DNA of 17,737 nt, taken from an uncultured Lachnospiraceae bacterium. GTDB lineage: Bacteria > Bacillota > Clostridia > Lachnospirales > Lachnospiraceae. This document shows positions 1-8,080 of the stretch, one piece after another. Under the pieces are notes generated by a model. It saw only the letters and a program-made list of their open reading frames with translations. It was not told where the DNA came from and searched no databases. A program made the position numbers and the translations under genes. Numbering within the stretch: the stretch's first letter is position 1; each line of letters opens with the position of its first letter. The stretch spans positions 1-17,737 of the forward strand of contig CACZSB010000076.1 of NCBI GenBank assembly GCA_902783765.1, written 5' to 3'.

Positions 1-1113
1 GGCAAGCTGGCCTATTTCCGGGTATATTCCGGCACTTTGAATTCCGGCTCTTATGTGTACAATTCCACCAAGGGCAAGAAGGAGCGGGTGGGCCGCATCC
101 TGCAGATGCACGCCAACAAGCGGCAGGAGATCGATAAGGTCTATGCCGGGGATATCGCCGCCATGGTGGGCCTTAAAAACACCACCACCGGGGATACCCT
201 CTGCGACGAGCAGCATCCCGTGATTCTGGAATCCATGGAGTTCCCGGAACCGGTTATCGACGTAGCCATCGAACCCAAGACCAAGGCGGGCCAGGACAAG
301 ATGGGAGAAGCCCTCGCCAAGCTGGCGGAGGAAGATCCTACCTTCCGGGTATCCACCAACAAGGAAACGGGCCAGACGGTTATTGCCGGTATGGGCGAGC
401 TGCACCTGGAAATCATTGTGGACCGTCTGCTGCGGGAGTTCAAGGTGGAAGCCAACGTGGGCGCCCCTCAGGTGGCCTACAAGGAAGGCTTCACCAAAAC
501 CGTGGAGGTGGACTCCAAGTATGCCAAGCAGTCCGGCGGCCGGGGTCAGTACGGCCACTGTAAGGTTCGTTTTGAGCCCATGGATGCCAATGCGGAACAT
601 ACCTTTGAGTTTAACTCCGAGGTGGTGGGCGGCGTGATCCCCAAGGAATATATTCCTGCGGTGGGCGCCGGTATCGAAGAAGCCACCAAGGCCGGCATAC
701 TGGGCGGATACCCGGTGCTGGGGGTGAAGGCCACGGTCTTCGACGGCTCCTATCACGAAGTGGACTCCTCGGAAATGGCCTTTAAGATTGCCGGATCCCT
801 GGCTTTCAAGGAAGCCATGCAGAAGGCCGGCTGTATCATCTTAGAGCCGGTGATGCGGGTGGAGATCACCACCCCCGAAGAATACATGGGGGATGTGATT
901 GGCGACGTGAACAGCCGCCGGGGCCGCATCGAGGGCATGGACAATGTGAACGGATCCCAGCTGATCCGCTGCTATGTGCCCCTGGCCGAAATGTTCGGCT
1001 ATGCCACGGATCTTCGTAGTAAGACCCAGGGCCGGGGTGCCTACTCCATGTTCTTCGACAAGTACGAGCCCGCTCCCAAGTCCGTGCAGGAGAAGATTAT
1101 TTCCAAAAAGTAA
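1..1113 (+). CDS. fusA: Elongation factor G, C-terminal part (5' end outside window)
   Basis: EF-G is the GTPase that drives ribosomal translocation and, with RRF, ribosome recycling. The reading frame is open from base 1, so the gene begins upstream; 370 codons are visible of a usual total near 690. The GTPase domain is missing. What remains is the end of domain II, domain III (the GMGELHLEIIVDRL segment at about 391-435), domain IV (SGGRGQYGH at about 532-558; the tip segment SYHEVDSSEMAFK near 748-786) and domain V, ending ...VQEKIISKK. The frame has no break. tuf follows after 119 bp, the usual order of a bacterial str operon (rpsL-rpsG-fusA-tuf), so rpsG and rpsL probably lie upstream. 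Codon use is strongly biased, as expected for a highly expressed gene. Confidence 0.98.
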   Translation, partial: GKLAYFRVYSGTLNSGSYVYNSTKGKKERVGRILQMHANKRQEIDKVYAGDIAAMVGLKNTTTGDTLCDEQHPVILESMEFPEPVIDVAIEPKTKAGQDKMGEALAKLAEEDPTFRVSTNKETGQTVIAGMGELHLEIIVDRLLREFKVEANVGAPQVAYKEGFTKTVEVDSKYAKQSGGRGQYGHCKVRFEPMDANAEHTFEFNSEVVGGVIPKEYIPAVGAGIEEATKAGILGGYPVLGVKATVFDGSYHEVDSSEMAFKIAGSLAFKEAMQKAGCIILEPVMRVEITTPEEYMGDVIGDVNSRRGRIEGMDNVNGSQLIRCYVPLAEMFGYATDLRSKTQGRGAYSMFFDKYEPAPKSVQEKIISKK

Positions 1114-1129
1114 CGCCGGAAAAAAACAC

Positions 1130-1158
1130 TTGAAATGTAGGTGCTGCCACCGTATAAT
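1130..1158 (+). promoter_or_regulatory. Sigma-A promoter for tuf
   Basis: A -35 TTGAAA (1130-1135) and a perfect -10 TATAAT (1153-1158) are separated by exactly 17 bp. Transcription should start near 1165, giving a leader of about 68 nt before the tuf start codon. The promoter lies in the fusA-tuf gap, so tuf can be transcribed separately from the str operon. Confidence 0.8.
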
Positions 1159-1161
1159 AAC

Positions 1162-1175
1162 AGTTAGCGCTTACA
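1162..1175. promoter_or_regulatory. cre-like palindrome at the tuf transcription start
   Basis: AGTTAGCGCTTACA matches an idealised CcpA site (TGTAAGCGCTTACA) at 12 of 14 positions; the mismatches are at positions 1 and 4. Its centre is the palindrome AGCGCT. It begins 4 bp after the -10 box and covers the predicted start site, where a bound repressor would block transcription. That CcpA binds here is inference; a chance palindrome is possible. Confidence 0.35.
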
Positions 1176-1232
1176 TAAAGCAAAACCAATGCCCTTTACA
1201 AATGGGGCAAAAAATAAAAAAGGAGAACCAAA

Positions 1233-2423
<1,191 letters not shown>

Positions 2424-2443
2424 TTTACTCACAATCATTCAGG

Positions 2444-2468
2444 ACCCCCGCTTCGGCGGGGGTTTTTC
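2444..2468 (+). terminator. Rho-independent terminator of tuf
   Basis: An 8-bp perfect stem (ACCCCCGC/GCGGGGGT, 2444-2451 with 2456-2463) is capped by a C(UUCG)G tetraloop and runs into TTTTT. This is a textbook intrinsic terminator for the str/tuf transcript. The opposite strand has no T run after the stem, so it is unlikely to terminate the minus-strand mscS. Confidence 0.93.
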
Positions 2469-2523
2469 ATTTAACCGATAATGGGGGGGGAGAGCAGACG
2501 GGATTGTTCGGAGTTCTTTGTAA

Positions 2524-3333
2524 TCAATCTTCCTTTACGATGCGGATGGCGATGCGCTCTTCGGGATCGTCGATATTGTGATCGCTCAGGGTCTTTCTGC
2601 AGGCCTCCAAAAGGTCAAAATACACATCCCAGTAGTGGCCGGTCTCGCACCAGGCCCGAACCGTAAAGATACAGGTATCTTTATCCACAGATGTGAGTCG
2701 GGTAAAGGGAGCGGGATCCTCCAGTACACCGACGATGTTTTTAGTGACTTGCAGCAACATTCGCTTTACCAGTTCAGTGTCGATATCGTTGGTAGTTTTG
2801 AAATCCAGGTCGATACGCCGCTGCTCTTTGGCGGAATAATTGGTGACATTGCCGTTCATCAATTCGCCGTTGGGCACCAGAATCAGCTTGTTGTCCATGG
2901 TTTTGATACGGGTATAAAAGATACTTATATCCTCCACAATGCCGGCGGCGCCGGCGGCTTCCACATAATCTCCCAGTTTAAAGGGTCTGAAAATCAGGAT
3001 CATAAGGCCCCCGGCCAGGTTGCCCAGGGCCCCCTGGAGAGCCAGACCCACAGCCAGACCCACAGAAGCCAGCAGGGCCATGATGCTGGTCATGGGGATC
3101 CCTAAAATCTCCACAATGATCAGAATCAGGATCAGATACAGCAGCAGGGTGACAGCCTTTTTACTGAGCTTCTTAAGGGTTTCATCCATTTTTGTTTTTT
3201 CAAGGGCTCTGCCTGCAGTCTTGGCCAGTCCTTTGACGATCAGCGAGCCCAGAATCAGTACCACAATGGCCATGAGGATCTTAACGCCGTAGGTGGCGGC
3301 CAGTCCCCTTAAAACAATTAAGAATTCTTCCAT
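2524..3333 (-). CDS. mscS: MscS-family small-conductance mechanosensitive channel
   Basis: MscS channels open under membrane tension to release solutes during hypo-osmotic shock. The protein is 269 aa from the preferred start, close to E. coli MscS (286). It shows TM1 (about 10-32), TM2 (about 60-80) and the pore-lining Ala/Gly-rich TM3 (SVGLAVGLALQGALGNLAGG), followed by the MscS beta-domain signature FRPFKLGDYVEA...GIVEDISIFYTRI and LVPNGELMNGNVTNYS. The ATG at 3333 is preferred over one 18 nt upstream because GGAGG (complement of 3343-3347) lies 9 nt before it and the upstream ATG is next to that Shine-Dalgarno sequence. It is a single gene, divergent from the next one. No clear terminator of its own is seen; an unexplained 8-G run (2483-2490) lies beyond its stop. 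Confidence 0.94.
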   Translation of the reverse strand: MEEFLIVLRGLAATYGVKILMAIVVLILGSLIVKGLAKTAGRALEKTKMDETLKKLSKKAVTLLLYLILILIIVEILGIPMTSIMALLASVGLAVGLALQGALGNLAGGLMILIFRPFKLGDYVEAAGAAGIVEDISIFYTRIKTMDNKLILVPNGELMNGNVTNYSAKEQRRIDLDFKTTNDIDTELVKRMLLQVTKNIVGVLEDPAPFTRLTSVDKDTCIFTVRAWCETGHYWDVYFDLLEACRKTLSDHNIDDPEERIAIRIVKED

Positions 3334-3367
3334 AGCAAATTGCCTCCGCATATAAAATTGTAAGAAG

Positions 3368-3376
3368 ATTATAACA
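3368..3376 (-). promoter_or_regulatory. Extended -10 promoter for mscS
   Basis: Read on the minus strand this is TGTTATAAT: a perfect TATAAT with the extended TGn element. The position 17 bp upstream has no good -35, which extended -10 promoters tolerate. The predicted start is about 28 nt before the mscS ATG. Confidence 0.55.
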
Positions 3377-3405
3377 TAAAAGCCGTGGCCCAGGACAGAT
3401 TTTTG

Positions 3406-3414
3406 TGATATGAT
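3406..3414 (+). promoter_or_regulatory. Extended -10 promoter for the acyltransferase/DUF6320 pair
   Basis: TGATATGAT is an extended -10 with hexamer TATGAT at 3409-3414. The -35 region (around 3386-3391) is poor. The start would fall near 3421, about 30 nt before the ATG at 3451. It is back to back with the mscS promoter, with about 30 bp between the two -10 boxes. Confidence 0.5.
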
Positions 3415-3450
3415 AGCAACATATTTTATCAGGAGAGTTGAATAATTCGT

Positions 3451-4743
3451 ATGGGATTGAAAGGCAAGGGCTGGATGCGGCTGGATAATGCGGCGCTGAT
3501 TTTTCCTGCGGTGCAGAAAAGAAGCTGGGTCAATACCTTTCGCGTTTCCGCCACCCTGACGGATATAGTGAATCCTGCGCTTCTTCAGCAGGCTGTGGAG
3601 GATCTGATGCCCCGTTTTCCCTCCTATTACCAGCGGATGGGCACCGGTTTTTTTTGGTATTTTTTAGAGGATGTCCGCCAGGCCCCCCAGGTCAGACCGG
3701 AGTATGCCTTTCCGCTGACTCATATGGGGATCCGGGAGCAGCGCCGATGCTGTTTTCGGGTGCTGTATCATGAAAAGCGGGTGGCGGTGGAATTTTTTCA
3801 TGTGCTCACCGACGGCCACGGGGGCCTGATCTATTTAAAAAACCTGTTGGCCCGCTATCTGTTTTTGAAGGAGGGATTGAAAATTCCCCCGGAGGCAGAA
3901 ATCGAGGACATTACGGCAGAGCCCCGGGATACGGAACTAAAGGATGCTTTCCAGCGCTGCAGCGGGCCCTTTGCCATGAGCCGGCAGGAGGCGGATGCCT
4001 ACCGCTTAAAGGGAAGCCTGGATACCAGCGGCCGGATGCATGTGATCAGCGGTTTGATTTCCACCAAGACCTTAAAGGAGGCGGCGACGGCGGAAAATAC
4101 CACGGTGACAGGCTTTTTGGCGGCTCTTCTGATGGATACCATCATCGAGATCCAGGCCTGCCATGTGAAGAAAAAAAAGTGGAGGCCGGTGAAGATCACC
4201 GTTCCCGTGAACCTGCGCCGGGTCTTTCAAACGGAGACCTTGCGGAATTTTTCCCTGGTGCTTAATCCCGGAGTGGATCCCCGCTTTAAGCAATATAGTG
4301 TGTCGGAGCTGTGCCGGGAATATAATTATCAAATGGCCCTGGAATTGACGCCGGAAAAGATGGCCGCCCGGATTGCGGCCAATGTGAGCCCCCAGCAGAA
4401 AAAATGCATACGCCTGGTGCCTCTCTTTTTGAAGAATATCATTATGCGGGGCATTTACCGCCGGGTGGGGGAAAAGAAGGGCTGCATCAATTTATCCAAT
4501 CTGGGGGCTATTTCCCTGCCCCGGGCAATGGAGGATCATGTCAGCCGCTTTGAAATGATGATCGGGGTCCAATTGAGCTATCCCAACAATTGCTCCGTGG
4601 CCAGCTATGGCGGAACCACCTGTATCAATTTTATTCGAAATATCCATGAGACCGAGCTGGAACGGCGCTTTTTTACCCGGCTGGTGGAGCGGGGCATTCC
4701 GGTGCATATCGAATCCAGTGAGGAAGAAAGGGAGGAAGCCTGA
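3451..4743 (+). CDS. Condensation-superfamily acyltransferase-like protein (alcohol acetyltransferase-like)
   Basis: Seen: a 430-aa soluble protein without signal peptide or membrane segments. H117-VLT-D121-G122 fits the HxxxDG active-site motif of the chloramphenicol acetyltransferase/NRPS condensation/alcohol acetyltransferase superfamily. The second half has PVNLR (252-256) with TLRNF (263-267), and later LSNLGAISLP, which fit the floor-loop and SN-G elements of the same fold. In this superfamily the His deprotonates an alcohol or amine that attacks an acyl thioester. The substrate here is unknown. AGGAG at 3431-3435 is rather far (15 nt) from the ATG; M9 at 3475 is an alternative start with a poorer Shine-Dalgarno. 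The next gene starts directly after the stop (TGAATG), so the two are translationally coupled. Family assignment is fairly sure; function is inference. Confidence 0.8.
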   Translation: MGLKGKGWMRLDNAALIFPAVQKRSWVNTFRVSATLTDIVNPALLQQAVEDLMPRFPSYYQRMGTGFFWYFLEDVRQAPQVRPEYAFPLTHMGIREQRRCCFRVLYHEKRVAVEFFHVLTDGHGGLIYLKNLLARYLFLKEGLKIPPEAEIEDITAEPRDTELKDAFQRCSGPFAMSRQEADAYRLKGSLDTSGRMHVISGLISTKTLKEAATAENTTVTGFLAALLMDTIIEIQACHVKKKKWRPVKITVPVNLRRVFQTETLRNFSLVLNPGVDPRFKQYSVSELCREYNYQMALELTPEKMAARIAANVSPQQKKCIRLVPLFLKNIIMRGIYRRVGEKKGCINLSNLGAISLPRAMEDHVSRFEMMIGVQLSYPNNCSVASYGGTTCINFIRNIHETELERRFFTRLVERGIPVHIESSEEEREEA

Positions 4744-5439
4744 ATGTATTGTGTTCGCTGCGGGGTTTCGTTAGAGACGGGCAGTAAAAGCTGCCCCTTA
4801 TGCGGCACAGCGGTCTGGAATCCGGAGCCTGTGGTCAAAAATAGTCATTATAACCCGGATTTATATCCGGAAAAGGATAGAGGGGTGCGCATCCAGATTT
4901 TGGTGGCCTTAAGCGTGATTTTTCTGGGGGTGAGCCTGGGCTGTCTCTGGGCCTGTCTGGCTGCCAAGGGCCGGCCGGGCTGGTCTGCCTATGTGATTGC
5001 CAGTCTGTCGCTGACCTATGTGATTGCCATCCTGCCCTGGTGGTTCAGGCGTTATCATCCCATGATTTTCCTGCCGGTCAGTTTTGGGGCCCTAGAGCTG
5101 TTTACCTTGTTTATATGTCTGTATACCGGAGGGAAGTGGTTTTTGAGCTTTGCCTTTCCGGTGGTGGGGATGCTCTTTATTGCCACCTTTGGAGGCTATA
5201 TTTTAGGCATTATAAGAATCAAGCCCCGGATCAAGCTGCGGCTTTTGGGTCTTTATTTGATTTTCCTGGGGGGGATCACCATTCTGATAGAATTCTTTTT
5301 GAAGCTGGCCTTCGGTTTTCCCCTGTTCACCTGGTCTCCCTATACCGCGGCGGTGCTGGGGATTTTGGGCCTGTTTTTGTTCATTGCTTCCTGGATCCGT
5401 CCCCTGCGACGGGCCATGTACAAAAAGACCTTTGTTTGA
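4744..5439 (+). CDS. Zinc-ribbon multi-pass membrane protein (DUF6320-like)
   Basis: A 231-aa protein that opens with a short zinc ribbon, Cys3-x2-Cys6 and Cys17-x2-Cys20 (YCVRCG...CPLCGT). A linker and about six hydrophobic segments follow (roughly 50-72, 82-98, 105-125, 131-153, 165-187, 195-215), ending in a basic tail. This layout matches the clostridial family I know as DUF6320, which has no established function. GGAGG at 4731-4735 lies inside the upstream gene, 8 nt before this ATG, and the ATG directly abuts the upstream TGA. Co-translation with the acyltransferase-like protein suggests the two work together, perhaps on a membrane lipid or exported substrate; that is inference. Only 3 bp separate its stop from the convergent methyltransferase stop. 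Confidence 0.8.
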   Translation: MYCVRCGVSLETGSKSCPLCGTAVWNPEPVVKNSHYNPDLYPEKDRGVRIQILVALSVIFLGVSLGCLWACLAAKGRPGWSAYVIASLSLTYVIAILPWWFRRYHPMIFLPVSFGALELFTLFICLYTGGKWFLSFAFPVVGMLFIATFGGYILGIIRIKPRIKLRLLGLYLIFLGGITILIEFFLKLAFGFPLFTWSPYTAAVLGILGLFLFIASWIRPLRRAMYKKTFV

Positions 5440-5442
5440 TTG

Positions 5443-6330
5443 TTAAGTCTGCTGCCAGCGGCCGGCGGCTCCGCAGGGAAGCACCAGCTGCAGGGCCTTG
5501 GCCTCCTTGCTGCCCTTGATGGGCAGGCCGATCTCCTCTGCCTGAACCAGGCCCCCCCGGCGGGCCTGAATTTCTGTTTTCAGGAAGTAGGACAGGACCC
5601 CGGGCTGAAGGCCGGTGGTATAGGCATTGATCAAAAAGAAAAGGGGGCTTTCCGAAAGAAGGGGCAGGCAGGCCCGAATCAGGGGATGCAGGGCCTCCTC
5701 CAGTTTCCATAATTCGCCGCCGGGTCCCCGGCCGTAGGAGGGGGGGTCCATAATAATCCCGTCATAATGGCGGCCCCGCCGGGCCTCCCGTTCCACGAAT
5801 TTCAGGCAATCATCCACGATCCAGCGGACAGGGGCCTGATCCACCCCGCTAAGGGCCGTATTTTCCCGGGCCCAGCTCACCATGCCCTTGGAGGCATCCA
5901 CATGGGTCACAGAGGCACCAGCCCGGGCCGCCGCCAGGGTGGCGCCTCCGGTATAGGCAAACAGATTGAGGATATTGACGGGACGGCCGGCCCCCCGAAT
6001 CAGGGCCGAAAACCAGTCCCAGTTCACCGCCTGCTCGGGGAAAAGCCCCGTATGCTTGAACTGGAAGGGCTTTAGGTGAAAACGCAGATCCAGGGGCTTG
6101 TAGCTGATGCTCCACTGATCGGGCAGATCAAAAAAGTCCCAGCTGCCCCCGCCCTTGGCGGAGCGGTGATAATGGCCATTGGGTTTTTCCCAGCCCGGAT
6201 GCTTCCGGGATCCCGACCAAATAACCTGGGGATCGGGGCGGATCAGGGTATAGTCCCCCCAGCGTTCCAGCTTTTCTCCCGCCGCCGCATCCAGCACTTC
6301 ATATTCTGTCCAACGATCTGCAATCAGCAT
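5443..6330 (-). CDS. Class I SAM-dependent methyltransferase, RlmI-like (probable rRNA methyltransferase)
   Basis: A 295-aa protein with an N-terminal region related to the RlmI/RlmK group (COG1092, PF10672) followed by a Rossmann methyltransferase fold. Motif I is NLFAYTGGATLAAARAGA (122-139), the acidic SAM-ribose residue is D145 (VTHVDAS), the adenine-loop acid is D173/D174, and motif IV is DPPSYGRG (195-202). The N-terminal PUA domain of full-length RlmI (about 390 aa total) is absent, so this is the short version of the family. Relatives methylate 23S rRNA bases, but the exact target cannot be read from sequence. GAGGT (complement of 6336-6340) lies 5 nt before the ATG. It is a single gene between two plus-strand units. 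Confidence 0.88.
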   Translation of the reverse strand: MLIADRWTEYEVLDAAAGEKLERWGDYTLIRPDPQVIWSGSRKHPGWEKPNGHYHRSAKGGGSWDFFDLPDQWSISYKPLDLRFHLKPFQFKHTGLFPEQAVNWDWFSALIRGAGRPVNILNLFAYTGGATLAAARAGASVTHVDASKGMVSWARENTALSGVDQAPVRWIVDDCLKFVEREARRGRHYDGIIMDPPSYGRGPGGELWKLEEALHPLIRACLPLLSESPLFFLINAYTTGLQPGVLSYFLKTEIQARRGGLVQAEEIGLPIKGSKEAKALQLVLPCGAAGRWQQT

Positions 6331-6349
6331 ATTTTACCTCACGGCCCCC

Positions 6350-6358
6350 ATCATAACA
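6350..6358 (-). promoter_or_regulatory. Extended -10 promoter for the methyltransferase
   Basis: On the minus strand this reads TGTTATGAT, an extended -10. No convincing -35 is seen at 16-18 bp. The start would be near 6343, leaving a short leader of about 13 nt that still contains the Shine-Dalgarno sequence. Confidence 0.45.
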
Positions 6359-6386
6359 GATTGCGGCACAAAAGGGTAGGGGGGAC

Positions 6387-6415
6387 TTGTTTTTGCTCCT
6401 GGCGGAGCGTACAAT
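6387..6415 (+). promoter_or_regulatory. Sigma-A promoter for murC
   Basis: -35 TTGTTT (6387-6392) and -10 TACAAT (6410-6415) have a 17-bp spacer. The start would be near 6422, about 43 nt before the murC ATG at 6465. Inside the spacer is an inverted repeat, GCTCC-tggc-GGAGC (6395-6408), which may be a small operator or chance. Confidence 0.6.
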
Positions 6416-6464
6416 AAGAAAAAGTCCCGGAGACCCACCGGATAGGGGGAAAGGCTTTAAAAGA

Positions 6465-7919
6465 ATGAAAGATTCATCCAAAAGGGATTACAAAGTGGAT
6501 TTTGACCGGCCCTGCCGGGTGCATTTTATGGGCATCGGCGGTATCAGTATGAGCTCCCTGGCCTCCTTTTTGCAGGGGAAGGGTTTTTCGGTGAGCGGCT
6601 CCGATAAAAGTGAAGGCAAAAACACCCTGCGGCTGCGGGAGGAGGGGATCCGGATTATGATCGGCCAGGGGCCGGAGAATATCACGGATGATCTGGATTT
6701 TTGCGTAAATACCGCGGCGGTGCATCCCGACAATCCCGAATACCGGGCCGCGGTGGAAAAGGACATTCCCATTTTGTCCCGGGCCCAGCTGCTGGGGCAG
6801 ATGATGGATCATTATCCCCTATCCTTCGGGGTGGCGGGCACCCACGGAAAAACCACCACCACGGGGATGCTGGCGGATATTCTGATGGCGGCCCGGCTGG
6901 ATCCCACCATATCCATCGGAGGCATGCAGGAAAGCATCGGCGGCAATCTCCGGGTGGGGACCGGGGACTATTTTGTGGCGGAGGCCTGTGAATACAGCAA
7001 TAGTTATCATGAAATGCACCCCCAAATCGGGATCATATTGAATATTCGCCCGGATCATATGGAATTCTTTCATACCATGGAGAATCTCCGGGAATCCTTC
7101 AGGCATTTTGCCGGCAATTTAAAGCCCGGGGGGGTGCTGATCGCCCACAGCAGCATTGAAGGGGTCAGAAGCCTCTTCGGGGATATCCCCGGCCGCCTGG
7201 TGGTGGTGGGACCGGAAGCGGAAAATGATTACAGCGCCCGGAATATTGAAGAGGGGCGTCTGGGGCTGGGAGCCTTTGATTTGTACCGGCAGGCGGAGTA
7301 CCTGGGCCGTATCTGCCTGGAGGTGCCCGGGGTGCACAATATTCACAACGCCCTGGCGGCGGCGGCCGCTGCCCTGGAGGTGGGCCTGGACTTTGAAGTG
7401 GTCAAAAAGGGGCTGGAAGCCTTTCGAGGGGTTCGCCGCCGCTTTGAAAAGCGGGGCATCCTTCGGGAGGATATCCCTGTTATAGACGATTTCGGCCACC
7501 ATCCGGAGGAGATTTTAGCCACCTGGGAAGTGGCCCGGCACTATCCTTACCGCCTCACCTGCATTTTCCAGCCCTATACCTACAGCCGAACCCGGGACTG
7601 CTTTGACGAATTTGTGGAGGCGCTGGCCCATTATGACCGGGTGGTGCTTTCGGATATTATGCCGGCCCGGGAAACGGATGATTTAGGGGTTCATTCCACG
7701 CAGCTGCGGGATGCCCTGCTGGCCCGGGGGGTGGAATGCCATTATTTCCCTGGTTTTGACGAAATCGTAGAATTTTTATTAAAAAATTCTTTGAACGGAG
7801 AGATGTTGATAACCACCGGCTGCGGAAATGTTGACCTGGTGGCAGATGCGCTGGTGGCCTCGCCTTTATGCACATCATCCACCGGCGGGGAGGGGAGAAG
7901 CGCTGGGGAAAAGTCCTAA
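6465..7919 (+). CDS. murC: UDP-N-acetylmuramate--L-alanine ligase
   Basis: MurC is the cytoplasmic ATP-dependent ligase that adds L-alanine to UDP-MurNAc, the first peptide-stem step of peptidoglycan synthesis. The protein is 484 aa from the chosen start. It shows the N-terminal UDP-binding motif HFMGIGGISMSSLA, the P-loop GTHGKTTTT (125-133), the central-domain segment EACEYSNSY, the VPGVHNIHNALAAAA motif and DDFGHHPEEI of the C-terminal domain. The Gly in DDFGHHP fits MurC better than Mpl. The frame extends 78 nt upstream to 6387, but that stretch contains the promoter. The ATG at 6465, preceded by a purine-rich GGGGGAAAGG at about 6445-6454, is therefore preferred. The tail after ALVASP is poorly conserved and Ser/Gly-rich. 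It is not in a mur/fts cluster; a replication operon follows. Confidence 0.96.
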   Translation: MKDSSKRDYKVDFDRPCRVHFMGIGGISMSSLASFLQGKGFSVSGSDKSEGKNTLRLREEGIRIMIGQGPENITDDLDFCVNTAAVHPDNPEYRAAVEKDIPILSRAQLLGQMMDHYPLSFGVAGTHGKTTTTGMLADILMAARLDPTISIGGMQESIGGNLRVGTGDYFVAEACEYSNSYHEMHPQIGIILNIRPDHMEFFHTMENLRESFRHFAGNLKPGGVLIAHSSIEGVRSLFGDIPGRLVVVGPEAENDYSARNIEEGRLGLGAFDLYRQAEYLGRICLEVPGVHNIHNALAAAAAALEVGLDFEVVKKGLEAFRGVRRRFEKRGILREDIPVIDDFGHHPEEILATWEVARHYPYRLTCIFQPYTYSRTRDCFDEFVEALAHYDRVVLSDIMPARETDDLGVHSTQLRDALLARGVECHYFPGFDEIVEFLLKNSLNGEMLITTGCGNVDLVADALVASPLCTSSTGGEGRSAGEKS

Positions 7920-7943
7920 GAAAAAAACCTGTTTCCATCAAGG

Positions 7944-7981
7944 AAATCCACAGTTTATCCACATTATCCACATTATCCACA
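7944..7981 (+). promoter_or_regulatory. DnaA-box cluster: three abutting perfect boxes plus one degenerate
   Basis: TTATCCACA, the consensus DnaA box of E. coli and B. subtilis, occurs three times in direct repeat with no spacer: 7955-7963, 7964-7972 and 7973-7981. A fourth copy, AAATCCACA at 7944-7952, matches 7 of 9 positions and is offset by 2 bp. The array lies between murC and the DnaD-domain/DnaI operon, upstream of that operon's promoter at 8019-8046. A DnaA-titrating or regulatory role is likely. There is no dnaA, dnaN or AT-rich unwinding region nearby, so it is not recognisable as oriC. Confidence 0.88.
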
Positions 7982-7984
7982 AAT

Positions 7985-8014
7985 CGGACCGGAGGCCCTA
8001 TTCGCCCCGGTCCG
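7985..8014. repeat. Strong inverted repeat between DnaA boxes and promoter
   Basis: CGGACCGG (7985-7992) is perfectly complementary to CCGGTCCG (8007-8014). With A7993 bulged, GGC (7994-7996) also pairs with GCC (8004-8006), closing a 7-nt loop. As RNA it would be a very stable hairpin at the end of the murC transcript, but CCTCTTG, not a T run, follows, so it is a poor intrinsic terminator. It could be a murC 3' end, a protein-binding operator, or both. It ends 4 bp before the -35 of the next promoter. Confidence 0.7.
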
Positions 8015-8018
8015 CCTC

Positions 8019-8046
8019 TTGCACTGGCCTGAAACTGTGTTATACT
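8019..8046 (+). promoter_or_regulatory. Promoter of the DnaD-domain/DnaI operon
   Basis: -35 TTGCAC (8019-8024) and -10 TATACT (8041-8046) have a 16-bp spacer, and the -10 is extended (TGT before the hexamer). The start would be near 8053, 28 nt before the ATG at 8081. The DnaA-box array ends 37 bp upstream of the -35. Confidence 0.65.
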
Positions 8047-8080
8047 GAAGGAGCTTTTATAGAAAGAAGAGGCTCGGGTA

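Noticed and set aside
2444..2468. The tuf terminator acting also for mscS
   Set aside because: On the minus strand the stem is followed by TCCTGAATG, without a T run, so intrinsic termination in that direction is not supported.
6387..6464. Extended N-terminus of MurC starting at 6387
   Set aside because: The extra 26 codons overlap a good promoter and its predicted start site and do not resemble MurC; the ATG at 6465 has the better upstream purine stretch and fits the family.
7944..7981. The 9-bp tandem repeats as oriC or a CRISPR/iteron array
   Set aside because: There is no dnaA, dnaN or AT-rich unwinding region beside it, so oriC is not supported. The repeat is too short and has no spacers, so it is not CRISPR. 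No rep gene is present, so plasmid iterons are unlikely; the match to the DnaA consensus is exact.
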